From an uncultured Bacilli bacterium (GTDB taxonomy: Bacteria; Bacillota_I; Bacilli_A; RF39; UBA660), in the NCBI GenBank assembly GCA_944371685.1, contig CALVXV010000048.1:1-8754 (forward strand): 8,754 bases of DNA. Reading direction: 5' to 3'. The position numbers were made by a program, and so were the translations under genes. Shown piece after piece: positions 1-6,682 of this stretch. Numbering within the stretch: position 1 is the first letter of the stretch; every line of letters starts with the position of its first letter. Below the pieces are notes generated by a model that saw nothing but the letters and a program-made list of their open reading frames with translations, searched no databases and was not told the DNA's origin.

Positions 1-23
1 GTATATGTTCGCCGTATAGTAAG

Positions 24-60
24 AAAATGCATAGGTTTTAAATTAAATCTATGCATTTTT
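24..60 (+). terminator. Rho-independent terminator of an upstream gene
   Basis: A 15-pair stem (24-38 with 45-59, one G-T wobble) closes a 6-base loop and runs into T's at 56-60. The stem is AT-rich apart from its ATGCATAG centre. The A-rich 5' side gives a T-run on the other strand too, so it may work both ways. It most likely ends a gene lying left of the window. One + frame stops at TAG 17-19, just before the hairpin, but too few codons remain to identify that gene, so no CDS is called. Confidence 0.65.
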
Positions 61-409
61 ACATGATGAAAATAAGTAATAAAATTACTTTGAAAAATAT
101 TCAGTTAATAAATGTCAAAAGTCATATAAAGTAAAAGTAATAGGAGATCTAAAATACCTATGACAGTTAATATCTATTTTAAATAAAGTAAGATCATCTT
201 TAAATCTAGATATAACACGATATCTATGGTTAGTTTTAAAGTTGATTTTAGTAATAATATATATTTTATAGGATTTAGAATTTTTAGAAATATCAATACC
301 TAAACAAGTAAGATAACATTAACACTATTTAGTGCTAAGTATATTCTACAATAAATCATAAGCAAATAAGCCTTTTTTCTAACAAAAATGCCACACAAAA
401 ACATGTAAA
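61..409. other. AT-rich gene-poor stretch, possible decayed reading frame
   Basis: No confident gene, tRNA or known RNA is visible here. The only long open frame is on the minus strand, from 318 down to a TGA at 115-117 (67 sense codons, no good start codon or ribosome site). It contains GIDISKNSK near its beginning and continues ten more codons past the TGA to a TAA at 85-87. The + strand reading of the same stretch is broken by several stops. A 7-bp AT-only hairpin lies at 74-90 and a short CACTA-TT-TAGTG palindrome at 323-334. The stretch may be the remains of a gene or just spacer; I do not recognise a family. Confidence 0.35.
74..90. repeat. Small AT-only inverted repeat (7-bp stem, 3-base loop)
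   Basis: AAGTAAT at 74-80 and ATTACTT at 84-90 form a perfect 7-bp stem around AAA. Read on the minus strand it is followed by ATTTTC, so it could be a weak terminator for the doubtful minus-strand frame ending at 115. The stem has only two G-C pairs and may be chance in such AT-rich DNA. Confidence 0.3.
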
Positions 410-440
410 TTGACATAAAAAAACAAACAAATCATATATT
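410..440 (+). promoter_or_regulatory. Possible distal promoter of the mraZ operon
   Basis: A perfect TTGACA lies at 410-415, with TATATT at 435-440 after a 19-bp spacer, longer than the preferred 17. It would give a leader of about 70 bases upstream of mraZ. The -10 is imperfect and the proximal TATAAT at 461-466 competes with it, so this is a second candidate only. Confidence 0.25.
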
Positions 441-460
441 TTTTCTTTACTTTTAAACCC

Positions 461-466
461 TATAAT
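461..466 (+). promoter_or_regulatory. mraZ operon -10 box (proximal promoter)
   Basis: A perfect TATAAT lies directly upstream of the MraZ boxes. Bases at the expected -35 place (around 438-443) are just a T-rich run, so the promoter looks weak in its -35. Transcription would start near 473, exactly where the box array begins. MraZ bound there would sit on the transcription start and early leader, which fits repression better than activation. Confidence 0.55.
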
Positions 467-472
467 AGTAAA

Positions 473-512
473 ATAGTGGTATAAAGTGAAAATAAGTGGG
501 GAAAAGTGGGTG
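473..512 (+). promoter_or_regulatory. MraZ operator: four AGTG boxes at 10-bp spacing
   Basis: AGTG occurs at 475, 485, 495 and 505, so each unit begins exactly 10 bases after the last. The units read ATAGTGGTAT, AAAGTGAAAA, TAAGTGGGGA and AAAGTGGGTG, and a fifth place at 515 has the decayed form AGTC. MraZ of other bacteria is known to bind arrays of similar GTG-containing boxes upstream of its own gene, spaced about one helical turn to match its ring of subunits. Unit 4 supplies the GGGTGAT ribosome site of mraZ, so occupancy and translation signals overlap in the same bases. Confidence 0.8.
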
Positions 513-518
513 ATAGTC

Positions 519-950
519 ATGTTCATGGGTGAATACCATCAAAAAATTGATGAAAAAGGACGTTTAACTATCCCAGCTAAATTAAGAAGTGAATTAGGTG
601 ATAACTTCATCGTAACTAGAGGTTTAGATGGTTGCTTATTCATCTATAAAAAAGAAACTTGGGAAAAAATTATAAATAATTACCAAGAACTTCCTAATGT
701 TAAAGAAGCGAGAAACTTCATGAGATTCTTCTTATCAGGCGCCACTAACTTAGAATTTGATAAACAAGGAAGAATCAACATTTCCCAGCCCCTAATCAAA
801 TATGCTGACTTATCAAAAGATACTATCATCATTGGTGTTGGTGATAGGTTAGAAATTTGGAGTAATGATAGATGGGAAAAATTACTTACAGAAAACGAAG
901 ATAATTTCTCTGAAATGGCTGACAACTTATTTTCTCAAAAATTAAACTAG
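519..950 (+). CDS. mraZ: Transcriptional regulator MraZ
   Basis: MraZ is the DNA-binding regulator that opens the dcw (division and cell wall) cluster and controls its own operon. The protein has 143 residues, the usual family size. It begins MFMGEYHQKIDEKGRLTIPA and carries the two expected SpoVT/AbrB-like half domains: the first with DEKGRLTIPAK near residues 12-22, the second with FLSGATNLEFDKQGRINI near residues 71-88. The frame opens at GTG 486, but that codon lies inside an MraZ box. The ATG at 519 matches the conserved family N-terminus and has GGGTGAT at 508-514 ahead of it, so 519 is chosen. Its TAG stop overlaps the rsmH ribosome site. Autoregulation through the boxes at 473-512 is inferred from family knowledge and site position. 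Confidence 0.96.
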   Translation: MFMGEYHQKIDEKGRLTIPAKLRSELGDNFIVTRGLDGCLFIYKKETWEKIINNYQELPNVKEARNFMRFFLSGATNLEFDKQGRINISQPLIKYADLSKDTIIIGVGDRLEIWSNDRWEKLLTENEDNFSEMADNLFSQKLN

Positions 951-960
951 GAGGAATATC

Positions 961-1875
961 ATGCATGAAAGTGTCCTATTAACCGAAAGTATAGACAACT
1001 TAAACTTAAATAAATCAAGCATCATTGTCGACTGTACCTTAGGCTATGGTGGACACAGTTCAAATATTTTAAAAAAAATTCCTAATGGTTTTTTATATGC
1101 TTTTGATCAAGACGACGAAGCTATCCAAAAAGCTAATCAAAGATTAAAAAGTATAAGTGACAATTATGAAATTATAAACACGAATTTTGTAAATTTAAAA
1201 ACAGAAATAAAAAAAAGAACCGATAATGTCGATGGTATCCTATTTGACTTAGGAGTCTCATCACCACAACTAGATGAAGCCGAAAGAGGCTTTAGCTTTC
1301 ATAAAGATGCTAAACTAGATATGCGCATGAATCAAAACCAAAAGTTAAGTGCCTATGAAGTTGTTAATAATTATGAGTTAGATCAACTAATTCACATATT
1401 CAAAGTTTACGGTGAAGAAAAATATGCCCAAAGCATTGCCAAAGGTATTGTCAAAGAAAGAAAAATAGCCCCCATCAAAACCACTTTACAATTAGCTGAA
1501 ATAATAAAGCAAAATGTCCCAGAAAAATACCGAAGGAATAATCATCCAGCTAGAAAAGTTTTTCAAGCCATTAGAATCGAAGTAAACAATGAACTAAATG
1601 TCTTTGAAACAGCTTTAAAAGATGCCTTAGATTTAATTAAAGTAGGGGGGAGAGTATGTGTTATCACCTTCCATTCCTTAGAAGATAGAATATGTAAACA
1701 AATATTTAAAGAAGTAAGCACAATCCCTAAAGAACTTCAAAATCTTCCATTAATTCCCGATGAATATAAACCTAAATATAAAATAATTGCAAATATAAAA
1801 CCAACTCCAGCAGAAATAAATAAGAATAAAAGAGCCCGTAGTGCTAGACTAAGAGTAATAGAAAGGAGCTTATAA
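961..1875 (+). CDS. rsmH: 16S rRNA (cytosine(1402)-N(4))-methyltransferase RsmH
   Basis: RsmH (MraW) uses S-adenosylmethionine to methylate N4 of C1402 in the 16S rRNA decoding centre, acting on the small subunit in the cytoplasm. The 304 residues match the family length. Visible motifs in order: N-terminal MHESVLL; the SAM loop DCTLGYGGHS (24-33); FDQDDEAI (48-55); ILFDLGVSSPQLDEAERGFS (93-112); LDMRM (119-123); HPARKVFQAIRIEVNNEL (195-212); ITFHSLEDR (235-243); and the basic tail NKRARSARLRVIER (289-302). A strong AGGAGG at 949-954 overlaps the mraZ stop and sits six bases before the ATG. It is the second gene of the operon, with ftsL starting one base after its stop. A G6 run at 1645-1650 encodes Gly-Gly in frame. 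Confidence 0.97.
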   Translation: MHESVLLTESIDNLNLNKSSIIVDCTLGYGGHSSNILKKIPNGFLYAFDQDDEAIQKANQRLKSISDNYEIINTNFVNLKTEIKKRTDNVDGILFDLGVSSPQLDEAERGFSFHKDAKLDMRMNQNQKLSAYEVVNNYELDQLIHIFKVYGEEKYAQSIAKGIVKERKIAPIKTTLQLAEIIKQNVPEKYRRNNHPARKVFQAIRIEVNNELNVFETALKDALDLIKVGGRVCVITFHSLEDRICKQIFKEVSTIPKELQNLPLIPDEYKPKYKIIANIKPTPAEINKNKRARSARLRVIERSL

Positions 1876-1876
1876 C

Positions 1877-2170
1877 ATGGCCAAAAAAAAGAAAAAATCA
1901 AAAATTACCAAGGGTGAAAGAGTATTATATTTTTATGCCACGTTAGCTTTCTTTCTAATGCTTGGCTTAAAAATATTCTGTGGTGCATCAATCGGTGAAA
2001 TGAAAATGAACATCGAAGAAATCAAATATAACATAGATGAACAAGAAAAGAAAAATGAAAGTTTAACTATGAAAGTAAACGAATTAACATCATTTGAAAA
2101 TGTTCAAAAAGTTGTCGAGGAAATGGGCCTCGCATATAATAACGAAAACATAATTGTAATTGATAAGTAA
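1877..2170 (+). CDS. ftsL: Cell division protein FtsL
   Basis: FtsL is a small bitopic membrane protein. With DivIC/FtsB and DivIB/FtsQ it forms the septal complex that activates the FtsW-PBP2 synthase. The 97 residues show the expected plan: a very basic cytoplasmic tail (MAKKKKKSKITKGER), one membrane segment at about residues 16-36, then an outer coiled-coil region (about 42-72) rich in E, K, N and spaced hydrophobics, and a short end domain with FENVQKVVEEMGLAYNNENI (73-92). Sequence alone does not separate FtsL from DivIC; position between rsmH and pbpB decides it. AGGAG at 1864-1868 lies eight bases before the ATG, inside the rsmH end. The start region ATGGCC plus A8 is repeated exactly at the start of pbpB. 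Confidence 0.88.
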   Translation: MAKKKKKSKITKGERVLYFYATLAFFLMLGLKIFCGASIGEMKMNIEEIKYNIDEQEKKNESLTMKVNELTSFENVQKVVEEMGLAYNNENIIVIDK

Positions 2171-2182
2171 TGAGGTGACAAA

Positions 2183-4354
2183 ATGGCCAAAAAAAACCAA
2201 AAAAACGTAGAATGGAAAACCCCAAGAAAAATCTTTCTTGTTTTTTTGTTTTTAATATTAGTCCTTTTTGGCCGTTATTGCTATCTAGCTCTATCACCAA
2301 GCATTAATGGTAGAAATATGAAAGTATTTGCCGAAAGCCGTAATAGTATCTCTAAAGTCCTAACTGCTAAAAGAGGAACTATTTATGATATGAGTGGTAA
2401 TGTATTAGCGCAAAACGTTACATCATATACCCTCATAGCTTATTTAGATGAAAGTAGAAGTACTAAAACCCAAATAAACCACGTTAAAGATATTGATGCC
2501 ACCGCTAAAGCTCTAGCTCCCGTTCTTGGCGCCGACGAACAAGAATTAAAAGAAAAACTTCAAAAAGGAAAAGATACAGGAAAATATCAAATTGAATTTG
2601 GCGCCGTCGGCAAAAATTTAACCGAAATTAAAAAAAGTGAAATTGAAAAATTAAACTTACCAGGTATCGACTTTGAAGAAAGCTATAAAAGATACTATCC
2701 AAATGGTGACTTTGCCTCATATATTTTAGGGTATGCTAAAACTAATGAATACTATGATAAAAATAATAAATTAACCACCTCAATTGATGGTGAATTAGGT
2801 ATTGAAGCTAAATTCGATGACGAACTAAAAGGTACTGATGGTTACCTAACTTATCAGCAAGATCGTTTTGGCTATAAAATACCAGACACTAAAGAAGAAA
2901 GAATTGATGCCTTAGATGGTAAAGATATTTATTTAACCTTAGATTCAGCCATTCAAAGATTCGCCGAAACTGAAGTAAAAAAAATAAATAGTGAATATGA
3001 ACCACAGTGGTCTTTAATAACCGTTATGGATGCTAAAACCGGTGATATATTAGCTAGTGCCTCAACTCCATCATTCAATCCAAATCTAAGAAACATCACA
3101 AACTACGAAAATCCTCTTGTTTCAAATGCTTTTGAACCAGGTTCAACCATGAAAATCTATACATACATGTGTGCCATTGATAAAGGAACTTATAACGGCA
3201 CTGAAACCTTTAAATCCGGTAGCATCGAAGTAGCCGATGCTGTAATTAGAGACTGGAATAATACTGGTTGGGGTAATATCACTTATGATAAAGGATTTGA
3301 ATACTCATCAAATGTCGGTGTTAGTACCATGATAAATCATTTTATCGACCGTGATGAATTAAAAGCCTGTTTTAAAAAATACGGTTTTGGTACCTCAACC
3401 GGTATTGACCTATCAAGAGAACAAAGTGGAAACTTAGGATTCCAATATCCAGTTGAAGTAGCCAATGCGGCCTTCGGACAAGGTATCACCACCACCGCCG
3501 TCCAGCACCTTAAAGCTCTATCCATGATAGCAAACGACGGTCAAGAATTAACTCCCCATATTGTCTCAAAAATAGTTGATCCAAATACTGGTAAAACAAC
3601 ATATAAAAGAAAAGTTGAAAAAAGTGCTAAACTAGTAAAACAAAGCACCATCGACAAAATAAAAGAATTAATGAATAATGTTGTCAATAGTCAAGATCCT
3701 GAAGCTACTGGAAAAAAATATCACATTGATGGTTTCGATGTCATTGGTAAAACCGGAACATCTCAAATTTATAATGAAAAAACTGGTGGATATTTAAAGG
3801 GTAGTAATGATTATATTTATTCATTTGCTGGTATGTATCCTAAAGATGATCCTGAGATCATTATTTATGCTGCTGTTAAACAGCCAAACGTTGGTTCATC
3901 AAAAGTTCTAAGTGATTCTATCACCACACTCATGAAAAACATCGCTAAATATAAAAATATGTTCCAAGAAGAAACCCAAAATAGTAGTAGTGTAACTTCA
4001 TTAAAACTAGATTCATATATTAATCAAAAAGTAACTGATGTTCAAAAATTAATGAACACCTATAATATTCAAACAACCATAATTGGTAATGGTGATAAAA
4101 TCATCAATCAATATCCTAACAAAGGTGAAACTGTTTTATCATATGACCGTGTATTTTTAATTACCAATGCTGACCAAGGAAAAATGCCAAATATAATTGG
4201 TTACTCAAGAAGTGATGCTATCTATTTAATGGAAACACTAGGTTATAAATATGAATTAGAAGGTTATGGATACGTCACCGCTCAAAGTATTAAAGAAGGC
4301 GAAATGGTCGGTGATAATACAGTTAAAATCACTTTAAAAGAAAAAGACGAGTAA
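2183..4354 (+). CDS. pbpB: Division-specific penicillin-binding protein 2 (class B transpeptidase) with two PASTA domains
   Basis: This is the septal D,D-transpeptidase that cross-links peptidoglycan with FtsW, anchored in the membrane and facing outward. Of 723 residues, 17-37 form the membrane anchor. The PBP dimer domain follows, with AKRGTIYDMSGNVLAQN at 62-78. The transpeptidase domain has all three active-site motifs: S321-T-M-K324 (nucleophile Ser321), S375-S-N377 and K523-T-G-T526. Two C-terminal PASTA domains lie at about 605-662 and 666-722, the second beginning KMPNIIGYSRSDAIYLM. Two PASTA repeats resemble Bacillus PbpB more than SpoVD, which has one. GAGGTGA at 2172-2178 precedes the ATG. 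It is the last gene of the operon, and its stop codon lies in the loop of a terminator hairpin. Confidence 0.96.
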   Translation: MAKKNQKNVEWKTPRKIFLVFLFLILVLFGRYCYLALSPSINGRNMKVFAESRNSISKVLTAKRGTIYDMSGNVLAQNVTSYTLIAYLDESRSTKTQINHVKDIDATAKALAPVLGADEQELKEKLQKGKDTGKYQIEFGAVGKNLTEIKKSEIEKLNLPGIDFEESYKRYYPNGDFASYILGYAKTNEYYDKNNKLTTSIDGELGIEAKFDDELKGTDGYLTYQQDRFGYKIPDTKEERIDALDGKDIYLTLDSAIQRFAETEVKKINSEYEPQWSLITVMDAKTGDILASASTPSFNPNLRNITNYENPLVSNAFEPGSTMKIYTYMCAIDKGTYNGTETFKSGSIEVADAVIRDWNNTGWGNITYDKGFEYSSNVGVSTMINHFIDRDELKACFKKYGFGTSTGIDLSREQSGNLGFQYPVEVANAAFGQGITTTAVQHLKALSMIANDGQELTPHIVSKIVDPNTGKTTYKRKVEKSAKLVKQSTIDKIKELMNNVVNSQDPEATGKKYHIDGFDVIGKTGTSQIYNEKTGGYLKGSNDYIYSFAGMYPKDDPEIIIYAAVKQPNVGSSKVLSDSITTLMKNIAKYKNMFQEETQNSSSVTSLKLDSYINQKVTDVQKLMNTYNIQTTIIGNGDKIINQYPNKGETVLSYDRVFLITNADQGKMPNIIGYSRSDAIYLMETLGYKYELEGYGYVTAQSIKEGEMVGDNTVKITLKEKDE

Positions 4355-4372
4355 ACACACTCGTCTTATTTT
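4344..4372. terminator. Bidirectional terminator between convergent pbpB and cmpB
   Basis: AAGACGAG (4344-4351) pairs perfectly with CTCGTCTT (4360-4367) around an 8-base loop. On the + strand it is followed by ATTTTCT, and on the minus strand by TTTTTC, so it can end both transcripts. The pbpB TAA (4352-4354) is in the loop, and the cmpB TAA (minus, 4368-4366) starts within the 3' arm. The last pbpB codons therefore form the 5' arm. Confidence 0.85.
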
Positions 4373-5013
4373 CTAACATTATTTTCAAAAATATTATTAA
4401 GTCTATCATCAGGGTAATGTTTATCGAGAAAAACTTCTAGCTTATTACTAGCTTTCACGCCAAGTGACCTCTCAGTTTGTCTTAAACAAGCCATCGTTGA
4501 AATGCATACATTAAAAATCATAAAAATAGTTAAAACAATCGTTAAACTATTACCTATATTAAGCGGTATTTTTTCAATTAAATTTGTTAAAAAAGGATAA
4601 ATCACTTTAATAACTATTAGCGCCAAAACTCCCCATATAATCATATATTTTAAACTAGTTCGTCCGCCAATATTAAACATCTGATGACTGTAATCCCAAG
4701 AGACAGTTCCAAATACTTTCTCCTGAAAAAGTGAGCACAAGTATTCAAAACCACCACCTAAAAACATCCCACCAATAAATATATAAATTGGATTTTTAAC
4801 CTTAGAAAAACATAAAACAAACAAAACAATTCCAAACCCATAAACCGGATTAAGTGGACCATATATTAAACCACTTCGGCTAACAATATTACCAAAGTGA
4901 ATAAAATGATTAATCATTTCAATTAAACATCCAGTCACACACCCGATCATAAAAAGCAAAAAAACTTTCTTAAAACAAATACCTTCTGCAAATATTTCTT
5001 TTTTCTTATTCAT
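4366..5013 (-). CDS. CmpB-type integral membrane protein (putative ABC transporter permease family)
   Basis: This is a 215-residue membrane protein of the family annotated as putative ABC transporter permease (ABC_trans_CmpB). The transport label is by annotation only; no substrate is known and no ATPase gene is adjacent. About five hydrophobic segments are visible. Family-like motifs (numbered from the start used here) are E32 in the first segment, SRSGLIYGPLNPVYGFG (45-61), FEYLCSLFQEKVFG (89-102), WDYS (106-109) and FNIGGR (113-118). The open frame reaches back to an ATG at 5049, but the promoter places transcription start near 5043, downstream of that codon. The ATG at 5013 has GTGAGG at 5025-5020 with good spacing, so it is chosen. 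It converges on pbpB and is divergent from cls. Confidence 0.82.
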   Translation of the reverse strand: MNKKKEIFAEGICFKKVFLLFMIGCVTGCLIEMINHFIHFGNIVSRSGLIYGPLNPVYGFGIVLFVLCFSKVKNPIYIFIGGMFLGGGFEYLCSLFQEKVFGTVSWDYSHQMFNIGGRTSLKYMIIWGVLALIVIKVIYPFLTNLIEKIPLNIGNSLTIVLTIFMIFNVCISTMACLRQTERSLGVKASNKLEVFLDKHYPDDRLNNIFENNVRK

Positions 5014-5019
5014 ATAAAG

Positions 5020-5025
5020 CCTCAC
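5020..5025 (-). promoter_or_regulatory. Ribosome binding site deciding the cmpB start
   Basis: GTGAGG on the minus strand, with GAGG six bases before the ATG at 5013. The upstream ATG at 5049 has only an AGGTGAT about 13 bases away, and that lies inside the promoter spacer, so it would not be transcribed. Confidence 0.65.
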
Positions 5026-5049
5026 AACAATTTCACAAAACTTAACCAT

Positions 5050-5077
5050 AGTATAGCACGTATCACCTAATTGTCAA
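5050..5077 (-). promoter_or_regulatory. Promoter of the cmpB gene
   Basis: On the minus strand TTGACA (5077-5072), a 16-bp spacer and TATACT (5055-5050) form a near-consensus housekeeping promoter. Transcription should begin near 5043, giving a leader of about 30 bases to the ATG at 5013. Its -35 shares five bases with the -35 of the opposite-strand cls promoter. Confidence 0.75.
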
Positions 5078-5099
5078 ATCCATAAAAATAGAGTATAAT
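5071..5099 (+). promoter_or_regulatory. Promoter of the cls-lipoprotein-capA operon
   Basis: TTGTCA (5071-5076), a 17-bp spacer and a perfect TATAAT (5094-5099) form a strong housekeeping promoter. Start is expected near 5106, about 23 bases ahead of the cls ATG. No separate promoter or terminator is evident before 8110, so the three genes are probably one transcript. Confidence 0.78.
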
Positions 5100-5128
5100 C
5101 AAAGTGTAAAGACAGGGTGATGTATGAT

Positions 5129-6670
5129 ATGATAAAATTCTTGAAAAAAAACCTCAATTTATTAAGTCATAGAGTATTTTTAGTCCCTTTAATTATGATT
5201 GTTCAGCTTACAATCATTCTTTTCATGATTTTTGAATTCTATAATTATTTTGTTATATTTTATTTTATATGTATTATATTTAGTTTTCTGTTGGTTTTAC
5301 ACATTATAAACAGTAATGCTAACCCAGGCTATAAAATAGCTTGGATTATTCCTATATTAATGCTTCCTATTTTTGGCTTAATCCTATACTTATTATTTGG
5401 TGGTAACCAATTAACTAAAAGGCAAAAAGATAAAATGAAAAAAATCTACTATAAACAATTAAAATATAAAGATAAACATAACTTAGTCATGGGCGAACTT
5501 AGATACGAAAACATCTCCGCCTATAACCAAGTAAAATATATAAGTGACTTTTCTTTAACTAACCTTTGTAAACACACTAAAACAACCTATCTGTCAAATG
5601 GACAAAATTATTTTGATAAATTAATCCAAGCTTTAAAAAATGCCAAAAAATATATTTTCTTAGAATATTTTATTATAGCCGAAGGTAAAATGTGGAATAC
5701 TATATTAGAAATATTAAAACAAAAAATATCTGAAGGCGTCGAAGTAAGAATAATTTATGATGACTTTGGTAGTATTATTACTCTCCCAAATAACTATGAT
5801 AAAACATTAGAAAAAGAAGGTATCAAAACTGCCGTATTTAATAGATTCGTACCTAATTTAAAATCCAAATTTAATAATCGTGACCACCGTAAAATAGTTG
5901 TCATAGATGGCCAAATAGCCTTCACTGGTGGTATTAACTTAGCCGATGAATATATTGGTGAAAAAGTTAGATTTGGTCATTGGAAAGATAATGGAATTAT
6001 GTTAGAAGGCGAAGCTGTATGGAATTTCACCGTCATGTTTTTATCTATGTGGGATTATATTAAAGAAGATGATGAAGATTATGAAAAATATCGTTCAAAA
6101 TCATCAATCCAAACCTCATCTGATGGTTATATCATTCCATATTCAGATAGTCCATGGGATAATGAAGCCGTAGGTGAAAATATTTATCTAAATCTTATAA
6201 ATAAAGCAAATAGATACATATATATCACCACCCCATATCTAGTTTTAGATAACGAAATGATTACCGCATTAAGCCTTGCTGCCAAAAGAGGTGTTGATGT
6301 TCACATCATAACCCCAGGTATCCCCGATAAAAAAATCGTCAACGAAGTTACAAAAGCCTACTATGAAGTCTTATTAAAAAACGGTGTTAAAATTCATGAA
6401 TACACCAAAGGCTTTATTCATGCCAAAACATTTATCATTGATGATGAATATGCCACTATTGGAACTGTCAACTTAGATTACCGAAGCCTATATCTTCATT
6501 TTGAATGTGGTGTCTGGTTATATGGCTGTTCATCAATATATACAATCAAAAAAGATTACACTAATATTTTAAAAGAAACAAAAGAAATAAAAATGAAAAA
6601 TTTAGGAAAATTAACCTGGTTTAATTCATTAAAAAGGCAAATACTAAAAGCCTTTGCCCCATTAATGTAA
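5129..6670 (+). CDS. cls: Cardiolipin synthase (phospholipase D family)
   Basis: The enzyme joins two phosphatidylglycerol molecules to give cardiolipin and glycerol at the membrane. Numbered from this start (513 residues), there are three hydrophobic N-terminal stretches (about 17-36, 40-60 and 70-90). The last includes the PLDc_N-type IAWIIPILMLPIFGLILYLL. Two complete HKD motifs follow: NRDHRKIVVIDG with H253, K255 and D260, then GFIHAKTFIIDD with H431, K433 and D438. The end KAFAPLM resembles the usual Cls C-terminus. Length fits the family. The frame opens at GTG 5117, but GGGTGAT at 5115-5121 is the ribosome site and would overlap the upstream starts, so the ATG at 5129 is chosen. It is the first gene of an envelope operon. 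Confidence 0.95.
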   Translation: MIKFLKKNLNLLSHRVFLVPLIMIVQLTIILFMIFEFYNYFVIFYFICIIFSFLLVLHIINSNANPGYKIAWIIPILMLPIFGLILYLLFGGNQLTKRQKDKMKKIYYKQLKYKDKHNLVMGELRYENISAYNQVKYISDFSLTNLCKHTKTTYLSNGQNYFDKLIQALKNAKKYIFLEYFIIAEGKMWNTILEILKQKISEGVEVRIIYDDFGSIITLPNNYDKTLEKEGIKTAVFNRFVPNLKSKFNNRDHRKIVVIDGQIAFTGGINLADEYIGEKVRFGHWKDNGIMLEGEAVWNFTVMFLSMWDYIKEDDEDYEKYRSKSSIQTSSDGYIIPYSDSPWDNEAVGENIYLNLINKANRYIYITTPYLVLDNEMITALSLAAKRGVDVHIITPGIPDKKIVNEVTKAYYEVLLKNGVKIHEYTKGFIHAKTFIIDDEYATIGTVNLDYRSLYLHFECGVWLYGCSSIYTIKKDYTNILKETKEIKMKNLGKLTWFNSLKRQILKAFAPLM

Positions 6671-6682
6671 GGAGTGATAAAA

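Noticed and set aside
486..518. Upstream GTG start adding 11 residues to MraZ
   Set aside because: The extension lies wholly inside the 10-bp box array, and the conserved family N-terminus MFMGEY starts at 519 behind a proper ribosome site.
680..925. 81-residue minus-strand frame inside mraZ
   Set aside because: It is antisense to a well-conserved gene with no ribosome site or recognisable protein motif.
1645..1650. G6 run in rsmH as a phase-variation tract
   Set aside because: Six G's is short for switching, the run codes Gly-Gly in frame at a conserved place, and rsmH is a housekeeping gene.
2067..2300. 77-residue minus-strand frame across the ftsL-pbpB junction
   Set aside because: It spans two clear genes in antisense; its phenylalanine-rich composition just reflects the lysine-rich and hydrophobic coding opposite.
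3337..3525. 62-residue minus-strand frame inside pbpB
   Set aside because: It is antisense to the transpeptidase domain with no start signals.
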